DNA from: Temnothorax longispinosus
Taxonomy: Eukaryota; Arthropoda; Insecta; Hymenoptera; Formicidae
Assembly: GCF_030848805.1 (NCBI RefSeq)
Contig: NC_092362.1
Span: forward strand, 7,316,001-7,380,000
DNA length: 64,000 bases
Reading direction: 5' to 3'
Within the stretch, counting starts at the first letter, position 1, and each line of letters begins with the position of its first letter. Of the stretch, positions 50,926-62,720 are shown one piece after another. Below the pieces are notes generated by a model that was not told the DNA's origin, made no database searches, and worked only from the letters and a program-made list of their open reading frames with translations. Position numbers and translations under genes: made by a program.

Positions 50926-52734
50926 CGGGGGTTGGGTCCAGCCAAAGTTCCAATGAATCGCGCCACCCTCCCATCCCTCGTCCGTTCGTTACCCAGGCGC
51001 GCTTAAAAAGGGTGCGACCAGTTCTCTTCTTCTGGTCCATTACGTAAGAACCAGGCTTGTTCACTCTATACGTCTATCGCGCGTGTCCGGACTAAATTAT
51101 AAATCATTCCAAGTTTTTTACGGAAATCATTGAAATCGATGGAGAGCTATTTATTTTCGCCTGAACAGGACACATCCACTACGAGCATACAAGAGAAATC
51201 ATGAATTCGTGAAGATTTATGGAAAGTATTATCAATAAAAAATGATCTCTGTGACGCTTATAGTGCGCGACGAAGCGAAACAGAACGGAAACTACGAATG
51301 TCTTTAAGTGCGTTAACCTTCGAAGAATCTTATAAAACGTAAATAAAATTTCTAAATATGTGTATGCATATATTTTTGTTGGCTTTACAATTCTCCTCGT
51401 GCTCGACGTGACGATCGACGCGAGTATATAATACCACATCGAGCTGGGCAGCGGTCGAGACATAATTAAAGGGTAAGCAGAGGTAACACAAAAAAAATGT
51501 AAAGTACCCCTGCGCGCGTGGAAGCGATAGAAACGTGGCCAAACCTCGCGCCCTGGGAGGGAAGGAAAGGCCCGTACATCTCGATGATGATCTCGAGAGA
51601 GGTGCGCATAGCACGGAATGGATGACGCATGACTCACAAAGTGCCCACTGTCCCGCACACCCCTCCGATTACCATTGTGGCGTACATATATATAATATAT
51701 ACGTATGCCATTCGAACCGTCCCCCGACATGGCCATTATGCCGGAGCTTCCACATGTGACGGAATTGCGGTTACGGCGTACGATTCCATTCAGACAGATT
51801 ACGTGCTCGATAACATTTGGTGCAAACACGTCTCTCTCTCTTTCTCTTTCCATATCATGTACCGACATTGGTAATTGGATTGATTTAATAAAGCGTGTGC
51901 AGAAGGAAACAAGCGGCGCGTGTTGCTGCTCTATTATAAACTGCGGTAAAATTAACGTCATTATTACAAAAAAATTTCATGTAAAACTAATCAGAAAAAT
52001 TGTGTTGAATCTTTGGAATATAGTGCAAACGCATGTAAATTCTTTAGTCATTAATCGTTTTCCGAAAAGAAGAAAGATATGGATTAAAAAAAAATAAAGA
52101 TAAAATATATATAGTAAAGAATACTGTACGAATTCACAAGTTTTCCTTATATTTGTGTATATAACACAACGTTAAAATATTTCCTTCACTATTATTTTAA
52201 TACTCTTTAAAAATATATACTTCAATTAAAATGATACGTACATTACAAAGTACAGAAATAAAAATATAATTCATATACATACCTATATATACCAAGTTAT
52301 AAAAAAAATTTAATTCTCATTTTTCTATCTACCCATCTCTAATTCTATTTCCCATCTCCAAGTTAAAATTAAGGTATATTGTGAAAAATATAAAAGAAGA
52401 CAACATACGAATCACTGATATAAAATACTTCAAACTTTTTCAATGCAATTTAGGCAATTAAATGCATTCAATAAATCAATAATATCTTTCGTTTAACATT
52501 TCCTCAATTCTGGTATAATTTATATAACTATGAGAAGAGGCTGATGTTGATAAGCAATCTAGGGCCCTTAATTATCAAGCTAAAGTTTCCATTGAAAAGT
52601 CAGACGTTTAACACCAGTGAATCACCAATTCCGCCGTCATTCCGCCGCATTCCGATGACGACGATGATCTTAAGACGAAGAACGTCTTGGGTCTCGTGCC
52701 GATTCTCGTACGCGTTTAAGACTCCCCCTTGCCC

Positions 52735-52932
52735 CTATCTGCCCTCATGCAGCATCAGAAGCCGCCTCGCATGCTGCTCGCGCGAGATAAGGTCGCTCTG
52801 GCCTCTTAATTGCTCGTTTCCTGTCCAGAAGGCTCTTTTGCCTCGCCTCGGCTTCGTCTTTGACCCAAGTCTGCATCAACCTTCTAGACGTACAGAGCAT
52901 TCTTGGTATCGAGAGAGCAGAGATGCTAAACG
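52735..52932 (-). pseudogene. Coding-like segment interrupted by a +1 frameshift, unassigned
   Basis: On the minus strand one frame reads RMLCTSRRLMQTWVKDEAEA, then RQKSLLDR. It then gives a less natural Arg-rich sequence. Moving one base at 52815-52820 gives NEQLRGQSDLISREQHA, then RRLLMLHEGR, followed by a stop at 52735. Together these look like one continuous charged, helix-forming protein piece with a single-base insertion in an AAA/AAC stretch. No splice site explains the shift. It may be a decayed gene fragment or an assembly error in a real exon. I do not recognise the family. Confidence 0.3.
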
Positions 52933-54639
52933 ATAATATTGAAATACAGTTTCAATATTTACTACTTATTTCGATAGTTGAGCTCAAATAACTATATCGC
53001 CTGAAATTAATTTCCCTATGCGTCTATCTCTTCTTTCAGAAAAATTCACAAATGTGGCAGTAAAATTAAAAATTATTACAAATTTTCACATTGTGTATGT
53101 AAAATAAAAATACTACATTCTAATAACTTATAATTTTAAATATTAAATTATAAATTGAAGAAATTGATATAATTTTCCCTGAATATTATTTAGCTGTCAA
53201 AAAATTGAAGTTTATTGTAGGTATAATTAAGACTTCGGAGTTTTAATTCGCGAATTGGCTCGTTAATCCGTAAAATATCTTCGTGAACCGCCGCGAAATA
53301 TTTTCCTAGCGATCGTGCAAATCCAATAAATCGTCGTTCCGTTCATACCCACCGTCCGTTGAGGACGGGGGAACTGTAGGGTTTGCGTAAATCGCAATTA
53401 CGCTATCCTCGCGAAACCGGTTCGATCGCGTGCCAAAGCACGTACGACAAACTTTTGACACATTCGTGTCCATTCGCACGAAACATCGTACACGAAATCA
53501 CGTCCGTAAACACAGATATCACGAAACGATGGACGATACGTTTTCGGTATAATCTCCAATTTCGTCCCCTTTCCGCCCTCTCCCCTGCCCCGATGACCAG
53601 TCATCCAGTCATCACGGTTCCATCGGTTGTTCGGGACCGACAATCTACCCTCTCGATAGCCCTCTTCGAGCCAGGGGGTCGACGCTACCATCAATATAGA
53701 GATCTCTCGGTGGAGGATGATTTAGCGACCGTCTCATTTCGAGGGGGACATGCGTAATTTCGGACCCAACGTGGACGTAACGCGAGGTATTGATATCCGC
53801 GTGCACATATGCGTGCGAATGCTTCTTCGAAGCGTGACGAAAGTTTGTCAGCGTAATAATTGCTGATCCTCGTGATAAAATTAACATGATATTGCAATAC
53901 GTATTTTTATTATTATGATCTTCATACTGTATATACCGGACGATTTATAGCGTATTTATCCTTATCTTTATCTATCGGCTCGGAGTCGTTACTTAATTAT
54001 ATCTATTGTTGCTTGTCAGAACGTCCAAATTAAGCCCGGCGTTTCATCATCCGAAGAACGAAGTTATTTCGAAAGATTTACGAAGTCACGATAAAACGTG
54101 ATTAACGCGTATTATCTAAGTCTGAGGGTTATCAAGAAGCACTAGCTATCGAGTCACTTAAGCTTTAATATTAGAACCTTAAGATTTAATAAAGCGGAAG
54201 ATGGGCGTCGGGCTAATGCGTCGTTTTTGTCGCTGCACGTAGAAATAAAATCGATAAATCATGACAAACGTAGCGGGAAATGTTTCAATTATATCTTAAC
54301 TAAAAGCTTAACTGAATCTATTTCAAAGATGTGCGATAAGTGTCTATATCTTTCCAAAAGAGACATAATTGCTTTATTTTGACATTTAAAATATCTTCGC
54401 TATTTGTCGAGATTATTTAAAACTGATATCGGTAATTAGCGATATAAATTATACATTTATCAACGATACTTATTTTTACTTGTGTACTTATTTTGCCTTT
54501 GTTTTATGTAACAATCAAATATCAATATAATGTGTGCATTGTATTTAAATATATGAGGATAAATCTCAATATAATTATCTAAATTTTATTTTTAAAATTT
54601 ATTAACGTCATTTTCTTCAACGTACTTGATCTAATGTTC

Positions 54640-54905
54640 TACAAATTTGTTTATATCATCAGAAAAATTGTTTTCGATTAATCTCTCAGCCATACGTGCA
54701 CCATTCTTTCACATTTTGGTCAATGGCAAATCGAATTAGATAGTAAATACTCGTTCCTTTAAATTATTATCTGTTTGGTCCACTCAAAAGTATCTTGAAA
54801 GGTCATTATTGGCCAAAATGTAAAAAAAATGATGCACGCGTGACTGAGAGATTAATCAAAAACATTCTTTTTTTCTGAGTGCATAAACAAGCTTATGGAG
54901 CTGTG
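54640..54905. mobile_element. MITE-like inverted repeat
   Basis: The left arm, TCAGAAAAATTGTTTTCGAT then TAATCTCTCAGCCATACGTGCA, ends CACATTTTGGTCAATG. It is matched by the inverted right arm (about 54802-54882), which reads TCAGAAAAAAAGAATGTTTT, TGATTAATCTCTCAGTCACGCGTGCA and TACATTTTGGCCAAT. The arms are about 70 bp plus weaker outer similarity (TTTGTTTAT), around a spacer of about 75 bp. Exact ends and target duplication are not clear. Confidence 0.65.
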
Positions 54906-56269
54906 ATTGAAAAACGAAAGGACTATATCACGAAACGAGACGCTTGATTAAATTAAATATATGATCAAATTAGCATTTTTTTCACTCTTTCAAGAAATCT
55001 TAATCAATAATTGATTAATTTCTGTTTGACTTTCGAAGACCGAGACATTGTACCTCGCATACACTTTATCGCCCACTGTTAACGCTTTAAAAGGCTGCGA
55101 TAAATGAGTCATTTCCATAACATAGTGTCTCGCGACAGTAAAAAGAAAAGAGAAATCGTTGAGATTACATCGAGTCTAAAACTTCGCTCTCGGGCAATTT
55201 GCATAACGTTCTACCGACACGATAAGAAGCGGGTTACGAAGGTGGTCATTTTGTATCCGCGTTGTTGCATTTATGTCCCAGTTACTCTTTCGAGGATTTG
55301 TGGCTTTAATGAGAAGCATATCGCTGATGAACACGCGGCTATCTCAGCTTACTCTTACTTTTTCTTCTTTTCCGCACAAAGTGAGTAGATGCTACTGAAC
55401 GAACCGCTTCGCGAACTAATTGCAAAGTTACACGCTCACAACGTGATGCGTGTAATGATTACTATCAATAATAATTATTAACAACTTTTCTGCCCTCGAT
55501 AATTGCTCGTTATATAGAAATTAGAAATAACCGTTAGAGAAATAGAATCAGCTTTTAAAACGTATATACATAAATACAAAATAAAAAATAGTTTGAGACG
55601 ATATAGCAGACAGAAAAAACAAATTGAAATAAATACAGCTATACTAATTAAAGGATATCCTGGATGCCGCGTTTAATTGCTCAGAATTTCTATCGCATCC
55701 TTGGAACTCAAGTAGCAAGTTTCTCCTCATTCCATTCGGCACTCGTTGAAATACAGTACAGACACTACAGAGGCGAGCACGCCCGCGTCCTTCTTAACTT
55801 TATTGCATCGCGGACGTTATCGGTATCGCGAGCGAGCATTCGCGGAAACGAGGAATAATGCATGGAAGTAGAATGGTCCATTGTGTAATAATAGCAACGA
55901 TGATATCGTCGCGACCGCCGCGCCGCGCCGTTCCCGGAATCCGCTGTGTTGTTTGAGTATCAAGAGTTTCAAGTGCTGTCAAGCGTTCCCTTAAAGGTTG
56001 AGGGCTGAATCTAGACCAATCAAGAGCGCGAACGAACACGAATGAGCAACTTGCTTCAATGAGTGCGAATACTACCGTCGCGCCGCGCCGTCAGTATTCA
56101 TTCAAACAACTTGTTTGTGTTTATTCGCACTCCTTTGGCTTTGATCTGGATTCGCCTTTGAAGCAACGTGAAACTTAATACAGTAGTGAGTATTAAATAC
56201 AGTTAAAAAAAATTAAAAAAAATATATTTTATATATCTATAAAATATTATTTATTCTTCTTGGCTTCTA

Positions 56270-57138
56270 GGCCAGTCAATAAAGACACTAAAATTCGAAA
56301 ATTTAACTTTAATTACAAAAGTTTTCAAATTTTGATGGAATATTGGGTGAGTTGAAATAACAATAAATCTCATTTTGCAACCATTTCCGAGGTCCGGAAC
56401 ATGTTAAATATATTGTAAAAAAATGTTAATTTATTATAACTTTGCGAAAAAAATTGCAAAAGTGCTGCAAATCGATAGAATAACTTTTACAATTGCCCCG
56501 AACAGTTGTGCCAATTTGCAACCTTCTATGTTGCACGCAATATATATTTTTTTAATCAATGATAGAACAATTGTTTATTTGGTCGTAATTTTGTCAAAAA
56601 AATTGCAAAAGTTTTGCAAATTGGTAGCAAACGTTGAGATTATTTTTCGTCACAAGCTGTTAAGTTTGCAACCTCGGACAAGGTCCGCAACAGTGAAAAA
56701 TTAGCAACAATTATTATTTTGCACTTTTTACAAGCGTGAAAAAATTGCAAAAGTTTTGCAAATTTTACGGAGCTTCAAATGTCTTCCCTTATTCAAATAT
56801 AAATTTGCAACCCTCTACTAGTTACGCAAATTATTACAACTTATTTGACTAAATACGTTATTTTATAAAAAATTTCAATGTTGCGCGCCTCGAAATAGGT
56901 TGCAAATCTAATACATTGCGGAAAATATTACAATAGACATTGCTTTAAGTTTGCAGGACTTTTACAATTTTTTTCGCAAAGTTATAATAAATTAACGTTT
57001 TTTGCAATGTTTAGCATGTTCCGGACCTCGGGGATGGTTGCAAAATGAGATTTATTGTTATTTCAACTCACCCAATATTACATCAAAATTTGGAAACTTT
57101 TGTAATTAAAGTGAATTGATTGTCTTTATTGACTGGCC
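56270..57138. mobile_element. 869-bp inverted-repeat element flanked by TA
   Basis: It begins GGCCAGTCAATAAAGACA and ends TGTCTTTATTGACTGGCC, with TA on both sides (56268-56269, 57139-57140) and TTC just outside each TA. The arms extend more than 150 bp: TTTTGATG..ATATTGGGTGAGTTGAAAT, AATCTCATTTTGCAACCAT and GAGGTCCGGAACATG on the left are mirrored near 57000-57090. The interior repeats TTGCAAAAGT(G/T)(C/T)TGCAAAT at about 56452, 56606 and 56742. TA flanks suggest Tc1/mariner; a 3-bp duplication with GGCC ends would instead suggest PIF/Harbinger. It has no transposase. Confidence 0.85.
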
Positions 57139-57140
57139 TA

Positions 57141-59818
57141 TTCACGGTGTTAACTGCTTTCCTTATTGCTTTCCGTATTCAAACAAGTAGTACGTATATC
57201 GCACAAAGTAATATGTGCGTATAGAATAAATTTAATACCGAGAATTCACTGATAAAGATAATGTAAAAATATCCTGAATATCCGTGGGTCGTAACCAATT
57301 TAACTGCGGTCTATGACAAGGCATTTTTCACGTTAATTAAAGGATTCGTGATGTGGCACATATTGCTTTTCACGTTTAACATCTTGCTCTTGATCCATCG
57401 ATTTGTACCTATCGTGCTTAGTATTGCTTAGTATACCGGACGGGTGTTTCGTGAAAGGACTATCCTTCCAGCATCCATAAGTCACGTTTATAAGCCGCTG
57501 TGACTGGGCATTCATTTCCATAACTGTACTCGCCACTCCGGCGCGATGATCCGATAATTCTCCGAGCGAAACGTCGGCAAGGCATAAGAAACGGAAAAGA
57601 TCGAGCGCATTAACCGTTAACGACATAATTTTTTCGCTAGGGAGTAAGGGCGTTTGTTCAATCGCAAATCTGCTGCCGCGATACATTCCGCGTAGTATAT
57701 ATTAACTATCTCCTCGGATATTTTTGCAGCAAACTATATGCGCTACTGCAAAGCGCTGCAAGTTCTTTTCTACTTACAATTAATATCCTATTATTTTCAA
57801 TTGTATGTAAAATATGATGCATTATTTGTGTAGGAACATATTTGTATATTTTTTTCTTTTAATTTTTACAATATCTTTACTTTCTAATAAAAAATGATAC
57901 CCAAATATACAAATTAAGATAGTAATTATAAAATATTAACGGTACTTATATAGTTATTTAAATGATCGTACAATTACGAGGAAGGTAAAATAACTATACG
58001 ATTGAACTGATTACTTAAAAAACGTGAATAATTGTTGAATATCGAAATAATTAACGTAAAAGCGTTCATCTTTAGTGTATTTGGGAACTCTGTGGGATCA
58101 ATTTCACGGTGCGATTAAAATAATTAAGATAGCGACAAATGAGCCGCTAATACGGCCCAGAACATTACCACTATATGGTCAATATGGTCCGAGGGATGCG
58201 ATACAGTACTTCGATTATTAGAAGGATCCCAGGAGAAGACGAGGAAGAGGCTAGAAAGAAAGGAAGAGAAGAGACGACGACACGCATGGACTGTGGCGTG
58301 GCAGTTGCAACACGCGCGGACGCGTACTTACAAGGAGGACAAGACGAAAGCAGAGGGAAGAGAAGAGTAGGAGCGAGACGATAGAGAGGAGAGAAGAGAG
58401 CGAACAGTCAGAGATATCGCGAACACACAGTTACTTGTTCTCGACTTATGTGTTAATATACGGGGTGTGTCGTATCTACCTTGTTATCTTTGCTCAAAGA
58501 AACGTGGCGTCGATTTTGAACAGAATTCTCTTTAGCAAAAATTTACAGAGGTTCAGATATCCTGTCTTGAAAGTTTATTCGATATATTATATTAATGTGA
58601 TTCAGTTTTCAACTTTAATATCTCAATAATTAAGTTTCAACTGGAATAAGTGTCGATCGATATATTAAATGAGAATGATAAAAATCTTAAATACATTTCT
58701 TTCAAAGACTCGGATTGCGTGAGAAATCAAATGAATGAAAAGGATGGACGAATACGAGACACTCTGTAGACGCGCGTCCTTTCATGCATCCGGCACGAGC
58801 GGAGATTTGTCGGGAAAATATTCGCGAGTGCAATCTCAAACGCCGGGACGCGACACTAGGCAAGCGATCGAAGCCTCTCACCAGTCAGAAATTAATGAAG
58901 TGTGAAGGTAAAAAACTGCGAAGTAATTGCGCGAGACATGTGTTGTCGTGTCAATCGCGGCATCAGGATCGCGTTTACGTTGAAGGACATAAGTGCTCTA
59001 ATGCCCTCATTCGAATATACACGTTGAAGCTTATTGCGGCTAGAGGAAGAGGATAGAAAAATAATATCTTCAATAATATCTTCATTACGGTTGAAGTCAT
59101 AAACCTAGATTTAGCTAACACGCTTTGACATAGAAATTGATTATATTTCATGGGGTACGTCTATTACACATTACACCTGCATCTGTACGTCTGTCAATAC
59201 AAGCACAAATGGTACAGATCATAAAAATTCTATCTGCATATCGTGCATGTAAAAAGTAATATGCAGAAAAAAATTATCATTTCAAACAAACATAAAAATT
59301 TTTAGAGCAAGCTGTAATTTAGAAGGTTTAAGTCTTGTAACGTATGTCGCGTTTCGCATATCTAACTTTGTCCATTTCATCTCCCCCAGGCAATAAATAT
59401 TCCGCGCAAAATTGTTTTCGAAAGTTACATTGAAGCAATCGCGTGTCATCTCGGATCACGAAACGAGAGAACGATGTTTGCCTTTATACCTGCGCACCCC
59501 TAGGGATCACCCCTTTTGTGTCTCATTCTCAGACCCCACCTCCCTTTCTACTAAATTAGTATTAGGAGTGACGGCTTCACGGTTTCAATACTTCTCAATT
59601 TCTTGTAACGCATTCAATGTATCGTTTAATTATTCCCCATGCTGCTGCGATATTTGCATTTGTGCAGTGATTCTTCATTGAGTACTATGACAATAAATTA
59701 AGACTGACATTAAGATCGATTTCAATTTAATGAATGCGTTGCAGTTCGCAATTTATTTATTAAATTAAATTAAGTTAACCGACAGATTATCATTAAAATA
59801 AATTAACAGATATTATTA

Positions 59819-59820
<2 letters not shown>
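57141..59820. other. Non-coding sequence, possible 5' exon boundary at 58345
   Basis: This is AT-rich with one CpG/GA-rich patch (58190-58430). On the minus strand that patch carries a strong donor-like CTCCTT|GTAAGTACG after a pyrimidine-rich run, which might be the end of an untranslated first exon. An unassigned minus frame of 117 codons starts with ATG at 57686 and ends at 57333. Nothing was identified by family. Confidence 0.35.

Positions 59821-59821
<1 letters not shown>

Positions 59822-59859
<38 letters not shown>
59822..59859. repeat. (TA)n microsatellite
   Basis: About 19 uninterrupted TA dinucleotides lie in an AT-rich setting. Confidence 0.95.
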
Positions 59860-59862
<3 letters not shown>

Positions 59863-61370
59863 ATATACATGATTTATATATATTTATATATACACCCCTA
59901 TAATGTAACTTCTTTACAATATAATAAAATTACAATATAATTCACTCAATCAGCTTATTGACAGTCTAATTTTAATTTGTTGTAGTTATTATAAATACTT
60001 CAAAATGTTTTTACTTATTCTTTTCCTTTATCTATTTATTTCTGAAAAATTCATATATTTAAGGTCTTCTCTTTCTTTTAAATTTCGCTGATTATGTTAA
60101 TGGCGAATTATGCTGATATTAATGATCATGTGTTGTGTTGGTCCACGATACTAGCAATAAAAAGGATAATAATTCATTCTCTTGGCGAACAGCTGTAAAG
60201 CATTCGCTCGCGTACTCCAACAAAATAAAACGCACAGACAGTTCCCAGTCGTTATCCGTCGTATACACACCGGCAATAGTAATCGGATACCGAAAATCTC
60301 CAAGGGGGTTGTTTAGAATCCTCTATACGTGGCTGTGTAAATAGCCGAAGTACACATCTACGTGCGAATGAATATTTATGACGACGCGCCACAAATTATT
60401 ATAATTCCATTCGGCGGTAAACGCGCCGGGTATGTATCTCGCCGCGTCGTCGCCTCGTGGACATAATGGCTTAAACGACGACTTTCGCTTCGGATCGAAC
60501 TTGCAAATATATGCTGGATCACGCAACAATCGCGAGACATTTTCCGAGCGACTTGCGTGCCGCATTTATCTTCACGTATGTTTTAAAGATCGAGCAAAGT
60601 TATTCCTATCCGCGGGCAAATCGCTCGAGTCGAGACCGCCGCGTAAATCGATCGTGCGTATACTGCGTATACTATATAGACGAGAAAACTTAATGGAGTA
60701 TCGATCATTTCATCCATTCAGTGTCGAGTATCCTCCCGGTATTTTTTTCTAAACGTGATTACATGTCACAAACATCTGATTTACGTATGGAAAATAGCGC
60801 CGTAAAATTACATATTCGTATTTAGTTACACGATCGTATGTAAAATGTTATACTGGAGTATACGAGGATTCCAACAGTAGCGCCGCGATAGACGAAGATG
60901 TAATAGAATTCAATAATTTTTAAATAACATAAGTGGATATAAAAAAATACTTGAGTAATAAACTAATATTTTACAAAGGATATTTCCAAAGTTGTAACAA
61001 TTGCGCCGCGATAAAAGCCATCTCTTAAATGTTTCTCATCAAAGATGACCTAAGAAAAATAGTTTCGCGTTGAGATAAGTGATGTGATACATTTTTATGG
61101 AAACTATATTAAAAAATTACAACGTAATGTTAACAAAAATAAATAAAATGAAAGATTTAGAGCACAATTCCCAGAACATTAGAAACCTTCCTCACATTTG
61201 AAAATTAAAAAATATTCAAATTTTTGCAAAATAACTATCCGAAAGGCCATCGTTATGCGAAGTGAACCGTTAATACTCGAAAGCAAAATATCGTGCAATC
61301 GCGATATAATCGTTAGTGCACCAAGCAAAAGTAGAATTTTGGAGAATTTGCGATGGATCGTGAAATTTCG
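59860..61370. other. AT-rich non-coding sequence
   Basis: No gene-like frame was found. A moderately GC-rich patch at 60160-60690 has only short open frames. GCGCCGCGAT recurs at about 60880 and 61000 without further structure. Confidence 0.5.
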
Positions 61371-62720
61371 CGTCGTCATTCTTCTCACACATGGAGAGTG
61401 CGCAACGTCGTTAAAAGTTAGAGTATGTCCGTTACATGGCTCGGCCTCGCTCTTTCCTTTCTCTCTTCTCTCTTTTTCTCTTTCACTCCCGATATTGCGC
61501 ACGCGCGCACGAGTGCAGCCGTGTAACGAGCCGTAATCTCAAGCAGTAATTTACAAAATGACAGTCCATAAATATTTCGTCCGTAAATTATGATTACGGG
61601 TTTGATCGACTCGCCCCCCTCCCTCTCTTCCAATCCCGGAGTCTTCTTTTTCCGCTTTCGTACGGTCGTCGTACATCCTAACTGTAACCATGGCCGCTGC
61701 GCCGCTCGACTTTAGCGTATCGCTAAAAGAGAACGGATATCGTTTGACGGTACGCGGTACGAAATCGGTACGCGGGACGCAGTCACGGGCGTTTAAATGC
61801 GTTGTGAGTGCGCGAACTGGAACGAGGTCCGCGCGAATAGAGAAAAGCAACGAGACGCGGAAGATGAGGCGCGCACATGCTCGTCGCAAGAGCGCTATCG
61901 TGCGCAATCGGACGTGAAGATTTTCTATTAGCGTTCGCAATTATTCTCCGTGATCGGAAGACTCCTCGGTATAACGAACTTGGCGCTGCGCGAGAACAAG
62001 ATCTGAAAAAGAAGCGAATCTTTACCGTTTCTTGGAGAGGAGCGTGTAGGACTCCTTGGTCGCGGCGCAGATTCTCATCCGCATTTTACGCACGGCCCTT
62101 TTTCGCACTCCGCCCTCGAGAACTGGCATCCAGACGACGAGTCCCACTCCTTCGCCACCACCACCTTCACCACCTTCACCTCTCGCTCGACGACGGACGA
62201 TCGCCGCGACGACACCTTGCCGATCACTTTGCGCCACGGGCGCGTTCTCCGCCCTTCGATGACGACGTGGCGGACCTCGCATTCGATTCACGTCGCGATC
62301 GGCATGGTGCGATTATAATCCTTCTCCCTTCTCCCTTTCTCTCGCCGCATACGCGCACAAAGAGAGAGCGCGCGAGAGATGGAAAGCCGCGCACAATAAT
62401 TATTTCGTCCGCTCGGCCGATTTTTCCCCGTAGTTGCGAGTTGCGACGCGCGGGTGAATATAATTTACAATCGGCGAGCTCCTCCCCGTTGCTGTCCTCC
62501 CTTATCTCGAGGTCGTCCTCCGCCACTCGATGATTCTCGCGGTGAATCTCCGTCTTCTTTTTCTTCTTTTACTCGACTCGAGTCTCCGGCCTCTCGTCTA
62601 TTCGATAACCATTATCAAGATAAGTACGTTCTCCGCGCACGCGGCCTGCGGGCCCGAAAAGTACTCGCTTGATGGATAGCCTCTCGCTGGATTCGTCTGC
62701 TTTTGGCGCACGTAGATCGA
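61370..62720. promoter_or_regulatory. CpG-rich island-like region, possible promoter
   Basis: This is the longest GC- and CpG-rich stretch in the window. Its richness in CpG leaves few stop codons, which explains several overlapping long frames on both strands (for example the 218-codon plus frame 61877-62533); none resembles a known protein. Such patches in insect genomes often mark promoters and first exons. It could serve the long Rapgap1 transcript (minus strand) or a gene to the right. Orientation could not be decided. Confidence 0.3.

Larger units (their letters stand above)
50926..56267. other. Intergenic/intronic sequence right of the foldback element
   Basis: AT-rich stretches (52080-52530, 52960-53240, 54250-54640, 55440-55660) alternate with CpG-bearing patches (51100-51900, 53260-53800). 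It holds a MITE-like inverted repeat (54640-54905), a degraded coding-like segment (52735-52932), an unassigned 260-codon minus-strand frame (51179-51961) and a diverged inverted repeat around GCGCCGCGCCG near 56030-56135. No gene could be identified. Confidence 0.5.

Noticed and set aside
57333..57686. 117-codon minus-strand frame with ATG
   Set aside because: It reads like a plausible protein in places but has no recognised motif, splice partners or conservation evidence; length is within chance for this amount of sequence.
61877..62533. 218-codon plus-strand frame in the CpG-rich region
   Set aside because: Stop codons are rare in such GC-rich DNA, several other frames are also open there, and the product is Arg/His/Ser/Pro-rich without a motif.
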